From contig JALBYF010000046.1 of assembly GCA_023212725.1 (NCBI GenBank), forward strand, positions 86,289 through 150,288: a stretch of DNA of 64,000 bases. The letters are read 5' to 3'. Below, one piece after another: positions 31,216 to 40,202 of this stretch (position 1 is the stretch's first letter; each line of letters begins with the position of its first letter). Position numbers and translations under genes: made by a program. The notes beneath the pieces were generated by a model. The model was not told the DNA's origin, did not search any database, and worked only from the letters and a program-made list of their open reading frames with translations. The stretch is from Tranzscheliella williamsii. Lineage: Eukaryota > Basidiomycota > Ustilaginomycetes > Ustilaginales > Ustilaginaceae.

Positions 31216-31725
31216 TCATCGATACAAGCGACGCTGGGCCGTGTTCTCTGAGCGCTGTGTGTGCGGGTGCCGATGGCGCTCGCCGGGGGGTGGGCGGTTT
31301 GCGGCGCGGGTGGGATGGAGGACGTCGGCGCGGATGAGGAGGCCGATGTAGAGGCCGACGGTGGAGAGGCCGAGGACGAGGATGAGGGAGGGGAGGAGGA
31401 CCGCCCACTTGCGGGCGGGGAAGTAGGCGAGCAGGGGCGACGAGTCGGGCAGGAACGGCTGCGAAGGGTGGGTGTCCGACATGTCAGTGGACCGGCGGTC
31501 TGGAATGCGGCGCGGCGCTGTACCTACCAGGAGGACGGCCCAGGCGGTGTAGAACGCAAACAGGCCGAGCGCGACGAGCAAGATCAGCGCGCCCAGGGTG
31601 CGGTTTGCCGCCGTCTGTGGTGGAACAACGTCGGTCAGCCGTGCGCTGTCTCGTGCGCGCGCGCTCCAACTCACCCACTCCGCCACCTCGCCGCGGTCCG
31701 CCCTCCCCGCGCTCGTCTCCAGCAT
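31216..31725 (-). CDS. DPM2: Dolichol-phosphate mannose synthase regulatory subunit
   Basis: Three exons (31725-31675, 31614-31528, 31458-31216) are all in one frame, joined across introns of 60 and 69 bp with CTGAC branch sites. The product is about 126 residues. Two membrane helices match DPM2: LGALILLVALGLFAFYTAW, then PLLAYFPARKWAVLLPSLIL with the LGLSTVGLYIGLL helix. DPM2 stabilises the DPM1 catalytic subunit in the ER membrane and supports mannose donor supply for N-glycans, O-mannosylation and GPI anchors. A ~35-residue basic C-terminal tail is longer than in animals. Intron 1 has no in-frame stop, so its retention would merely add 20 residues. It starts 199 bases from a divergent gene. 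Confidence 0.85.
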   Translation of the reverse strand: MLETSAGRADRGEVAEWVSWSARARDSARLTDVVPPQTAANRTLGALILLVALGLFAFYTAWAVLLVGTAPRRIPDRRSTDMSDTHPSQPFLPDSSPLLAYFPARKWAVLLPSLILVLGLSTVGLYIGLLIRADVLHPTRAANRPPPGERHRHPHTQRSENTAQRRLYR

Positions 31726-31924
31726 GCACGCCCTGGCCGACAACCTGAACCGACGCACCAAAGGCCGCAGGATGGAGATGGTGGTGGGAACACAAGACGC
31801 CCTCGTCGGGAGTCGGAAGAAGGCGGCGCGACACAATCGCAACTCGGACCGCAGCGGGCTTCTCATCTGTCTCGCCACAGCACACCGCACTTGTGACTAG
31901 GAGCTGCGGCGAGGACGCGGGAGG

Positions 31925-33298
31925 ATGCCACCGCTGCCGCTGCATGGGTACGCGCCTTTGGCGAGCGGGTACGAGCGGCTCGGGGCGGGGGAGGAGGAAG
32001 GGGAGGAGGCGTGTGGAGGGGTTGTGCGGCGGCGGACGTACGGGCTGTCGCCGTACCAGGCGCGGGCGAATGATGCGGGCGACTTGCTGCGGTGTTTGCT
32101 CGCGGACATGCGGGGGGGGTCGCCGAAGCGGCTTGTGCTGCGGGTGACGGTGGGAGCGGGGAGGGTGGAGCTGCCGCTGCCGGTGCTGGGGGCTGCGGAA
32201 GCGGTGCCGTTTGCGCTGGCGGACGATGTGCCGTGCCTGCGCGGGCTGCGGCGAGTGCGGCGCTCGTGGCGGGAGACGCTGCGCGCGGTGCTGGCGCGGC
32301 CCGCCAAGGGCGACGTCGACGAGCGGCTCGGCCTGGCGCGGTATGCGCACCCACCCTCGCTGCCGCGCGCCACCGCGACGCAGATCTGGGACACACTGAC
32401 CGCCAAGCCGACCTACGCCGACCCCGCCACTGTCGACCGCTACACCGCCCGCCTCGACCGCGGCACCGCACCCCCCTGGGCACTCCTCGCCGCACCCGCC
32501 ACCACCACCACCCACGAGGAGGAAGAGCTCGACGCCGACCTGGCCAATCTGTCGCTTTTCAACACGAACGGCGACCTGGACCTGTCGATCTTCTTCCGCC
32601 ACTCGCGCCGCCGCACGCACTCGCGGCTCGCACCGGCGGCGCTGCAGGAGGCGCTGGAACGGTTCGCCGACGACCGGCACGTGTCCAAGTGGCTCGTCTG
32701 CCGGCAGGAGGTGTACGGCTGGGACTGGGAGGCGGTCGCCGCCGCGGTCGCGCGCATCGTCGCCGAGGCACGCCCCGCGGACAGCCCGCCCGCCGTCCAC
32801 CTCGACGTCATCGGACTCGAGGCGTATCCGGTTTACCATGTCGTCTGGCGCGGCGCCGTGCTCGCGGCCCGCCTCGGCGTCTTGGACACCCGCGCTGCCG
32901 TCGTCGCCGCCACGCTGCTCCCGCCGCTGCTGGCAGCCGCGCTTGCCGCCCGCCTCGTCCCGCCCGCGCTCGGCCTCCCGGTCCTCCTCGCCGCCCTCGT
33001 CGCCGCCGCCGCCACCGCCCTCGTCCACACCAGCACGGCATGCGTCCACGACACCGTCGGCACAGCCTGGTCTCTCGCCCCCAAGTGGTCCAAGCTGCCC
33101 GTCCCAGACGACTGGCCCCACGACCGCGTCCTGCACAGCATCCCTCCCACCGCCCCCGACAACGCTGCCGCACTCCACAGCCCCGCCCCGAAACTGAGAA
33201 AAACCGACCGCGGCTGGTTCGTCTCCACGGGCGTCGACGAGGCCGAATGGGTCCACATGCACCGCCGCCGCATACTCGACGCTTTCCAGCGACGCTAG
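31925..33298 (+). CDS. Orphan GC-rich membrane protein
   Basis: This single exon encodes 457 residues; I do not recognise the family. The N-terminal half is Ala/Arg/Leu-rich and soluble-looking. A segment VSKWLVCRQEVYGWDWEAV...AYPVYHVVWRGAV leads into a pair of hydrophobic helices (residues ~325-380: VVAATLLPPLLAAALAARL and LGLPVLLAALVAAAATALV). A polar tail follows with KWSKLPVPDDWPHDRVLHSIP and a charged end, HRRRILDAFQRR. Aromatic and charged residues are placed in a protein-like way, unlike the complementary frames. The GC content is very high, with strong GC at third codon positions. It shares a 199-bp promoter region with DPM2 and ends 42 bases from the IMP2 stop. No function is proposed. 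Confidence 0.6.
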   Translation: MPPLPLHGYAPLASGYERLGAGEEEGEEACGGVVRRRTYGLSPYQARANDAGDLLRCLLADMRGGSPKRLVLRVTVGAGRVELPLPVLGAAEAVPFALADDVPCLRGLRRVRRSWRETLRAVLARPAKGDVDERLGLARYAHPPSLPRATATQIWDTLTAKPTYADPATVDRYTARLDRGTAPPWALLAAPATTTTHEEEELDADLANLSLFNTNGDLDLSIFFRHSRRRTHSRLAPAALQEALERFADDRHVSKWLVCRQEVYGWDWEAVAAAVARIVAEARPADSPPAVHLDVIGLEAYPVYHVVWRGAVLAARLGVLDTRAAVVAATLLPPLLAAALAARLVPPALGLPVLLAALVAAAATALVHTSTACVHDTVGTAWSLAPKWSKLPVPDDWPHDRVLHSIPPTAPDNAAALHSPAPKLRKTDRGWFVSTGVDEAEWVHMHRRRILDAFQRR

Positions 33299-33340
33299 CC
33301 GCGCAAATACCCTGCCAATGCGTGTGATTGCTATGTGTGT

Positions 33341-34237
33341 CTATACGTCGGCGGCGTCGTCGCCGAGCCGCCCGCCCCTGCTCAACTGGTTGTAAGCCTG
33401 GCGGAGGCCGGGGTTGCGCTTGCTTGCGTGGTCTGGCGCGCTCGGCGGGATGTCGGCTGGCGAGGAGCGGGCGTGGTGGTCGAGGATGCTGGCAAGGCTG
33501 GGGTTGACCTGGGTCCGCGGTTCCGTGGGGGTGGGGCGCGGGGCGGGGGGGCCGAAGCGGGCGGGGGGCCAGAGGATCCAGTCGATGCGGGCGGTGATGA
33601 GGCCCATGGGGACGGGGCCGAACTCGCGCGAGTCGCGGCTCTTGTTGCTGGTGGCGGCGGCGTCGCCCTCGACCCAGACGTGGCCGGGGGGGATGCGGAG
33701 GTGCGCGATGCGCGCGCGCCCAGCAGTGCCCGTGGCGGGCGCCCACACGCGGACCGTGTCGCCAGGCAGCGCAACGACCCGCTTGGTCAGCAGCAAGCGC
33801 CGGTCCAGCGGCGAGACAAGCGTCACTACATCGCCCGCGCGCAGCCGCTGGTGCGCCATCGTCACCGTCCGGTTGAGCACCACCACATCTGCCGCCGCAT
33901 CCGCCCGCACCGCCTCCGCAAACGCACCGTTGAACGTCGGCGACATCGACCCCCCGCTCACATTCCCCAGCGAGTACAGATGCGACGTCGCAAACACCGC
34001 CACCGGAATCCACCCCAGCAGCATCACCACCCGCGCCCCTCGCCCCCCCGCCCCCCCTTCCTCCCCGCCTCTCCCCATGTCGCCCATCGAGACCGCCCCC
34101 GACTGCGCCGCTGCCCCCCGCGGCGACATCCAAACCCCGGCTCGTAGCGTCGCGCCATTGGCCAGCCAGCCTATCCCAGCGCCCCCGCTCCTACCGCCAA
34201 GGCCTATCGCCACCCGCGGCGTCTTCGACAACAGCAT
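33341..34237 (-). CDS. IMP2: Mitochondrial inner membrane protease subunit 2
   Basis: This single exon encodes about 298 residues. A membrane segment (VMLLGWIPVAVFATSHLY) precedes the signal-peptidase core: Ser97 in GGSMSPTFN and Lys152 in LLLTKRVVALPGD form the Ser/Lys catalytic pair. The later boxes PPGHVWVEGD and SRDSREFGPVPMGLI are also present. The IMP complex removes sorting signals from intermembrane-space proteins. A ~75-residue C-terminal extension (Pro, Ser, Arg-rich) is unusual. An upstream in-frame Met would add 54 residues; I chose the inner start because the longer part is Cys/Phe-rich and non-conserved. The N-terminal ~70 residues are Gly/Arg-rich and may hold the mitochondrial signal. 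Confidence 0.88.
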   Translation of the reverse strand: MLLSKTPRVAIGLGGRSGGAGIGWLANGATLRAGVWMSPRGAAAQSGAVSMGDMGRGGEEGGAGGRGARVVMLLGWIPVAVFATSHLYSLGNVSGGSMSPTFNGAFAEAVRADAAADVVVLNRTVTMAHQRLRAGDVVTLVSPLDRRLLLTKRVVALPGDTVRVWAPATGTAGRARIAHLRIPPGHVWVEGDAAATSNKSRDSREFGPVPMGLITARIDWILWPPARFGPPAPRPTPTEPRTQVNPSLASILDHHARSSPADIPPSAPDHASKRNPGLRQAYNQLSRGGRLGDDAADV

Positions 34238-34550
34238 CCAGGACAGAGTGAGATGGTGACCAGACGCAAAGTTCCGTTTCCCCGTCTTCGCTTCTGGCTC
34301 AAGGAGAAAGCAGTCACACTCGCAAACAAAAAACCCAAAATGAAATAACAAGCATGAGGTACATCGACGAAAAATAGCCAGATAGCCAGGTGACCACAAT
34401 AGCGCGGTGACTGGTGCACCTTTTTGAAGGTGTTGACCGACTCACACCGCCAGCATTCGGGTATCAGCATAGGCGCAGTGGAGTACGGGGCGCGGGTAGA
34501 CATGGAGTAGCACAGCGTGCATTGCAACCGAGCATTATGGGGCGGACACT
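34238..34550. other. Spacer between IMP2 and bZIP gene
   Basis: Contains the IMP2 promoter and the bZIP 3' end. I see nothing else. Confidence 0.5.
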
Positions 34551-36860
34551 TCACGGGTCCAGCTCTTTCAGCTTGGCCTGGGCGAATTCGCTGAAGCGAG
34601 CGTGGTCTTGCCAGAGCTGCTCCATTGTCAGTGGCGCTTGGTCGCGGGACGCCCTGTGGCGGTTGACGATAGCAAGCAGCGGCTCGTCTATGAGCTGTGG
34701 ATAGCGGATAAGAAAAGGATACGTGAGAGCCCACGTCCCTTCCGAGTTGGTGTCGCCCGGACCGACGTCGATAAAGCGGATGACGTCCATCATGACGTTT
34801 TCCACCTTGAGCTGCGGAGTCTGGATCATCTTGTCCCGGATCGAAGCCCAAGGAAACCCGTCGATGAGCATGTCGTGCGGCGTCGTCTCTTGCAACGGCG
34901 TGGGCTTCAGCACCGGCGGCAGCCTGTACGCCGGATTGGCCCGCCGATTGCGCAAATGGTAGGAGAGCTGGACAAAGGCCTCCACTTGGTGCTCCATACT
35001 CTCGGACGTAGTGTTCTTGCTGCCATCGGCGTTGGAGGTGGGATGGAGATCGCCTTCGTCCCAGCCGTTCGGCAGCATAACGTTGGCCAGCCTGACATTC
35101 GGGTTTCGCCGTTCTTCGTTCTGGATGTAGTTCATGTCCATCTCGTCCAACTGGACGTCGGAACGTAGGATCAGGAACTGGGTCGCTCCGCGCTTGGCGC
35201 GGATACGATTGACCAGGGCTATCAATCTCGCGATCCGTGTCTGGACGTTGCGCAGAGCATCGACATGGGTCTGGCGCAACACGGTCAGCTCAGAGTTATC
35301 GTGGCTGTTGACAGGCGCCTGGAGTTCGGACGCGCTTCCTTGTGGCGTACCCGGCATCGATCTCGAGCGCATGTCGCTGGACGGCAGGGCCATTTCGGCT
35401 GGCGAGGATCGTGGGTAAGTATCGGCGGAAAAGTGGCTAGTGCCGGCCAGCGGGTCGACAGCGGCGCCAGAAGCGGCCATATATTCATTGATGGCCGGCG
35501 ACATGCCCGAAAAGCTGGAAGCTCCCAGACCAGCTCCGATGCCACCATATAGCATCGAGTCGAAATTGAATCCATTGGGGGTGAGCAGATTCTGACCCGT
35601 GGCAGCGTTGCCGTTGGTCGATTCTCGGAAGGATGGGTATGTCTCCGAAGACCCCGGATTGGTAGGTGCCGAACCACCCAAAAGTGTTTGCATAAACATG
35701 GAATCGACGTCGTTTCGAAGCTGCTCAGTGGGGCCGGACTGAGGTGCCGACCAGGACGTGCTGAGATTGGCCGACGTTGGAGGTGGGAGCCACTCCTGGC
35801 CCGTATCTACCGCTGACATGGGTCTAGGCGACTCGGTAGTCTGCTGTCCGAGTCCAATAGAGTCGCTTGAGGTCTTGATCGGAGCAACTTGGACTGTCTG
35901 CTTGGGTGCGGATGGCTGCGGAGCTCCGGACTCGCTCTGCTCGGCGGACAAGGAGGCCTCGTCCGTCTTCCGCTTCCTCTTGCCTGCCTTGCCGTTTCCT
36001 GCCGGTAACTGATCGGAACTTGCTTTTTTGGATCCCGACGCCGCTGCCGTCGGCGGGGCTGCTGATGCTGCAGCCGCCTTGGCCGTGGCGTCGCGGTAGA
36101 TGGCAGGGAGCTTGCTCTCGGGCAGCCCCTCGAGAGGAATGTTGCTTTCTTGCCGGATCTGTTTGAGAGCGTCACACTCGCCGGCTCCCGGCCAATTGGC
36201 CCAGGCTTCGGCCATGGTTTTCTCGCTGGAGGATCCCATTGCAGCATCGAGCTGTTCCCTGGACATGCCTGCTTCGGCAAGGCATCCTCCGATACTACGT
36301 CTGCCGATAAAGTGCGACAGATTGGCAACAATGCCGCGAAGCGAGTTATTCTCGGCCAGAAGATGACGCAGAGCGTATCTCAGCCGATTTACTTGTGTGT
36401 CATGATCCGACGAGAGAAGCTCTACCCTTGCTTCTAGAGCGCGGATATATTGCTGCTTCCTTTGGCGGAACTCGCGTTGAGCGGCTCGATTCTGCTCTTT
36501 TCTGTGTTGGGCTGATCGCGTATCCTTTGACTTGGCACCCGCGCCGACGATACCTGCCGCTGCGCCTTTTCTTTTTCTGGCCGCGGTCTTGCCATTGGCT
36601 TTCTTTGTGGATGCAGGGCCGGCGGTAGGCGATGCGTTAGCGTCGTCGTCGTCGTCTTCGTCGTCGTCATCATCGTCGGTGTTAAAGTCGGCAGCGGTGG
36701 TAAGGGATCGACTGAGAGCAGAGGTAGGTCGGGAGGAATCTAGCGTAGGTTGTGGGCCAAGGGACATGGCGGTCTGGAATCCACTTGAGATGGCTGTGGG
36801 AGAGGCATCTGTCCAGCGGTCCATGGGCGAGCCCGTCGGTCCGCGATGAGCGGGAGGCAT
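34551..36860 (-). CDS. bZIP transcription factor with DUF3425-type C-terminus
   Basis: This single exon encodes about 769 residues. The basic region, near residues 115-140, reads KEQNRAAQREFRQRKQQYI, with the AP-1-type N-x2-A-A-Q-x-x-F-R core. It continues into a leucine-zipper-like helix to about residue 175. A poly-Asp/Glu run (residues ~62-73) precedes it. The middle is Ser/Pro/Gly-rich. The C-terminal ~160 residues (RSDVQLDEMDMNYIQNEE..., then GFPWASIRDKMIQTP and RYPQLIDEPLLAIVNRHRASRDQAP) fit the DUF3425 domain found in many fungal bZIP regulators. It is a nuclear DNA-binding protein; its target genes are unknown. The start was chosen at MPPAHRGPTG; a 17-residue upstream extension is possible. 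It diverges from LSB5. Confidence 0.88.
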   Translation of the reverse strand: MPPAHRGPTGSPMDRWTDASPTAISSGFQTAMSLGPQPTLDSSRPTSALSRSLTTAADFNTDDDDDDEDDDDDANASPTAGPASTKKANGKTAARKRKGAAAGIVGAGAKSKDTRSAQHRKEQNRAAQREFRQRKQQYIRALEARVELLSSDHDTQVNRLRYALRHLLAENNSLRGIVANLSHFIGRRSIGGCLAEAGMSREQLDAAMGSSSEKTMAEAWANWPGAGECDALKQIRQESNIPLEGLPESKLPAIYRDATAKAAAASAAPPTAAASGSKKASSDQLPAGNGKAGKRKRKTDEASLSAEQSESGAPQPSAPKQTVQVAPIKTSSDSIGLGQQTTESPRPMSAVDTGQEWLPPPTSANLSTSWSAPQSGPTEQLRNDVDSMFMQTLLGGSAPTNPGSSETYPSFRESTNGNAATGQNLLTPNGFNFDSMLYGGIGAGLGASSFSGMSPAINEYMAASGAAVDPLAGTSHFSADTYPRSSPAEMALPSSDMRSRSMPGTPQGSASELQAPVNSHDNSELTVLRQTHVDALRNVQTRIARLIALVNRIRAKRGATQFLILRSDVQLDEMDMNYIQNEERRNPNVRLANVMLPNGWDEGDLHPTSNADGSKNTTSESMEHQVEAFVQLSYHLRNRRANPAYRLPPVLKPTPLQETTPHDMLIDGFPWASIRDKMIQTPQLKVENVMMDVIRFIDVGPGDTNSEGTWALTYPFLIRYPQLIDEPLLAIVNRHRASRDQAPLTMEQLWQDHARFSEFAQAKLKELDP
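36641..36678 (-). repeat. GAC/GAT trinucleotide run coding poly-Asp in the bZIP protein
   Basis: A run of GTC and ATC triplets on the plus strand reads as Asp codons on the minus strand. It gives an acidic block of about a dozen residues just before the bZIP domain. Such triplet runs can vary in length between strains. Confidence 0.8.
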
Positions 36861-37462
36861 GTTGGGACCTCGGCGTACCCGGCCAGCGAACGAGTGCAAA
36901 GGTGGTAGCAATCCAGCCGGCCACCAGCAGAGAGATGGTGGGTGCGGTTCGAGGTGGGGCTGCAGAGCCAGCTCAGGGTCAAAGTGGAGAAAGAGGCCCG
37001 AGTCACAGCAGTAACAGCCGTAGCGAAATTGTAAATGCCGCCGGGGTTTTGTGTATGCCGGTGCGGATTCAATTTCACCAAAATCTCACTTCTCTGTTAA
37101 GCTTCGAGCTCGGTAGAATGGCGAAAGGGAGGCACGCTCACTCGTACGGATGAAAGCGGAAGCCCACTCAAGGTAACGCAGCGACAGCACAGACCATACA
37201 GTATTATATAAGTTAGATTTCTCGTTCGTGCAGTGACTATGCATATCGTGGCTCGCGCAAGTCTGTGCTCGCATGGAACACCGACCGGTTCCTTGAAGCG
37301 CATAGCTCGCCGGTGCATTGGCCTACAACACCCTCCTCTATCTATCTCCTCGCTGCGGTACTCCTTGGCTAGCTCCAACCATCAGTTAGCCGTCATCGAG
37401 CAAGCCTACAACATCGGGCTCGCCCTTGTTATTGCTCTACACTCGGACGGCATACAGCCATC
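36861..37462. other. Divergent promoter region, bZIP / LSB5
   Basis: A 602-bp stretch between divergent starts. A TATATAA-like run lies at about 37,204-37,211, some 250 bases before the LSB5 ATG. I see no other named element. Confidence 0.5.
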
Positions 37463-39317
37463 ATGTTGAAGGTAAGCGCTTGCCCTGTCGCGATCGGAGC
37501 GGCGCGCATCGGTAAGAGGCTTTGCTGATAGCGAGGTTGTACCCATTTATCTTCTGCGCAGGAGTTAACAGGCCAAGCCCAAGGCTATCTGAACAACAGA
37601 AAGCCATTTACCGCCGTGACCGACTGGATCGACCGGCTCTGCACACAGCGCTATCAGGAGGAAGAGTACGACGGCATCCCAGAGTTGGTAGAGGCCATCA
37701 ATCTGCAGAGCACCGGCCCCACCGAGGCAAGCCGTGCGCTCCGCAAGAAGCTCAAATATTCCAGCGTACACGGCCAGAAACGCGCCCTGATTATCCTCAA
37801 AGCGCTGGTCGAAAACTGTGGTCAGCGCTTCCAGACCACCTTTGCCAATGATCAGCTGGTAGACCGTATCAAGATCATGTCGCAGGACCAGCTGGTCGAT
37901 GCTTCGGTCCGCAAACTACTGATGCGCGTGCTGCTTTCCTGGCATCAACAGTTCAAAGACGACCCTTCCATGCGGCTCGTTTCTGGGCTGTATCATGCTT
38001 GCGGTGGCGGCAAAAAATCCGAAGCCCAGAGGAAAAGCGAAGCGGCTGAAGCCTACCGCAAGCTGCAGGAAAAGCAAAGGGTAGAAGCACAGATCCGAAG
38101 TGACAAAAAGGCAGCACTGGAGCTGCAGAAGCAAGAAGAGAAGAGGAACAAAGCGCGTGGCAAGAAAGGCTCCCAACGACCCACCTTCAACTTCGAGCAG
38201 GTAGGTTGTATCCTGAGCCCGCCAGAAGTAGCGCCAGAACTGACCTTGCCGATGCTTTTCTGCTTGTTGGGACTTTGTGCTACCTGTGCACCTGTAGGAG
38301 AAGCCAGCCATCTTGCAGAGTCTGGCGATCTCGCAGCAGGTGGCCACCTCGCTGGTCAACGCGCTTCAGCACGTCAACCGCGAGAAGGAAAGCGTGACTG
38401 AGAACGCGCGTGTCCAAGACTATTTGGTCAAGACCAAGGTAGAGAGAAAGAAGATCATCCGCTATATCCAGCTGGTCAAGGATGAAGAGTTTCTCGGCTC
38501 GCTGATCTCTGCCAATGACCAGATCATTCTGGCGCTCGAGCTGTACGATCGGCTTTCGAAACCAGTGGATCTGGATTCGGACGACGAGCAGCCGCTTGCG
38601 GATGTCTTGGGAAGCGGCGGGTCTTCGGCACAGCAGAAGGCCGCGGCCCGGGCCAAAGCTGAGGACGAGGAGATCGAGCTGGTTCGCCAACGGATCGCCA
38701 ACGCGCGCCTCGAGGCACCGGACAGCGAGCTGGAAAAGCTGCAGACGCGACAGCGCGTACGGATCGAACGACACAATTCGCGGGTGGGCAGCATGCGAAG
38801 CTTTGATCTCAGCCCACAGCCCACAGGGCTTGGCACCACCTCTCGAGGCTCAGCAGAAAAATCGGGTGCTATGGATGATTTGATCGATCTCGACTTTACG
38901 GAAGAGCAGGCGACTGGACATCTGCATCCGCACTCGTATCGGCCTACCAGCTCGACGCAGAGAACGACGGCAAGCGGCAGCGTCGGCGACGATCAAAGGC
39001 ACGGGGCGCTCTCGGACTACAGCGACTATGAATCGGAAGAATCTGAGGACGAGCATAGTCGACCACCAGCGGCGTCGATTTCACGTCTGCAGGGTGGTTT
39101 GGCGCCCGATCTGAACGATTCGGAGGAGGAAGAATGGCAGCGTGCGACGCAGAGCCATCGTCCCAATATCGGTCCTGGCTTCAGCTGGAACGAAGAAGAA
39201 GAGGACGACCCGTTCGCCGACCCGTTTGGCGATGCGAATTCGGCCGCGGCCGCAGGCACAGGTTTTGGCATCGAGAGGCCTTCCAACGAGCCCAGGAAGG
39301 AGTGGGGTGTCGTCTAA
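37463..39317 (+). CDS. LSB5: Lsb5-like VHS-GAT endocytic protein
   Basis: Three exons (37463-37471, 37562-38200, 38298-39317) encode about 555 residues. Exon 1 holds only three codons (MLK). The introns are 90 and 97 bp, with GTAAGC/GTAGGT donors and CTGAT/CTGAC branch sites. A VHS domain spans residues ~15-150 (VTDWIDRLCTQ, ...LRKKLKYSSVHGQKRALIILKALVENCG). A basic coiled-coil linker follows, then a GAT-type helical bundle (residues ~215-310), then a disordered acidic tail with DDPFADPFGD. Yeast Lsb5 links ubiquitinated cargo, Arf3 and the actin regulator Las17 at the cell cortex. No clathrin-adaptor ear is seen, which separates it from GGA proteins. The exon joins are in frame and restore the VHS N-terminus. 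Confidence 0.85.
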
Positions 39318-40202
39318 CTTGACTTGTTGGCCGTCGCTGACCATCAAGGTCGGTACATGCTACTGCTTCCGCTTTGTGTTTATCTCCCGCTCTTTTTGTA
39401 TTCGACTATGACCTCTTCCAACGCATCTCTAGTGCCGAACCAGCGGCTGCTTATGCTGAGGTACCGCCGACGATCGTGTTGGCGGACCATTGTGAGTCAC
39501 TTCGAAGGCAGCGTGGCAAGCTTCAACGTATGTTAGGCCGAAAGGAGCAAGATACAAGGGGGTTGATATAATCACGGCATATTTTTATGGAATCACGCTT
39601 TTACCCGATAGCGATCGCGCACAACCCCATTCACGGGCTGTTACTCAAATGTAACATCAAACTTGTGATGACTAGGCGTGAACATGCGGTATCGACAGAG
39701 TACGTGAACAAGGAGCATGATGCTTTCAAGAGTCAAAGACTCTCTCGTATGACCCTCCGCGCTAACCAAGTGACGTCCCGATTGGTCGATGAGTTGCCGT
39801 TCAAAGCCATGTAGGAGATCATCTTTCTTGTTCCAGATCAGATCTCACCGAGCTGGATCGGGAATTTGCGTGATTCCACAAAAACATGCCGTGAGTATAT
39901 CAACGCCCAGATACAAAAGCATCCGAATCTAACACGACTGCGTTCCCGCTTGCCTTTCAACGCTTTCCCGTATTTATTTCCAGTTTGGGAAGTGCCGCTC
40001 ATGGCTCGGGCTTGGCGGAGGCGCAGAACAACACTGAGCAGCGCAGCACTTAGGAGTGCGGGGATGGCCAGTTAGGAGCGCTTGCTTCTTCTCTCCGCAC
40101 CGCCAACGCCCGCAAGACCTGGCGTGCTGACCGGTTGCTGGCACGCGCCTTGTTAGCGTCTACTCGACACTGGAGCCAGCGGTTTGCGCTGCGGGGAGCG
40201 AC
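39318..40202. other. Intergenic stretch
   Basis: I find only short frames without domains. The composition is less GC-rich than the flanking orphan gene. No repeat or RNA gene is recognised. Confidence 0.5.

Noticed and set aside
31484..33262. 592-codon minus-strand open frame
   Set aside because: It overlaps both the DPM2 exons and the orphan gene, is Arg/Pro/Gly-rich and carries no motif; it reflects high GC.
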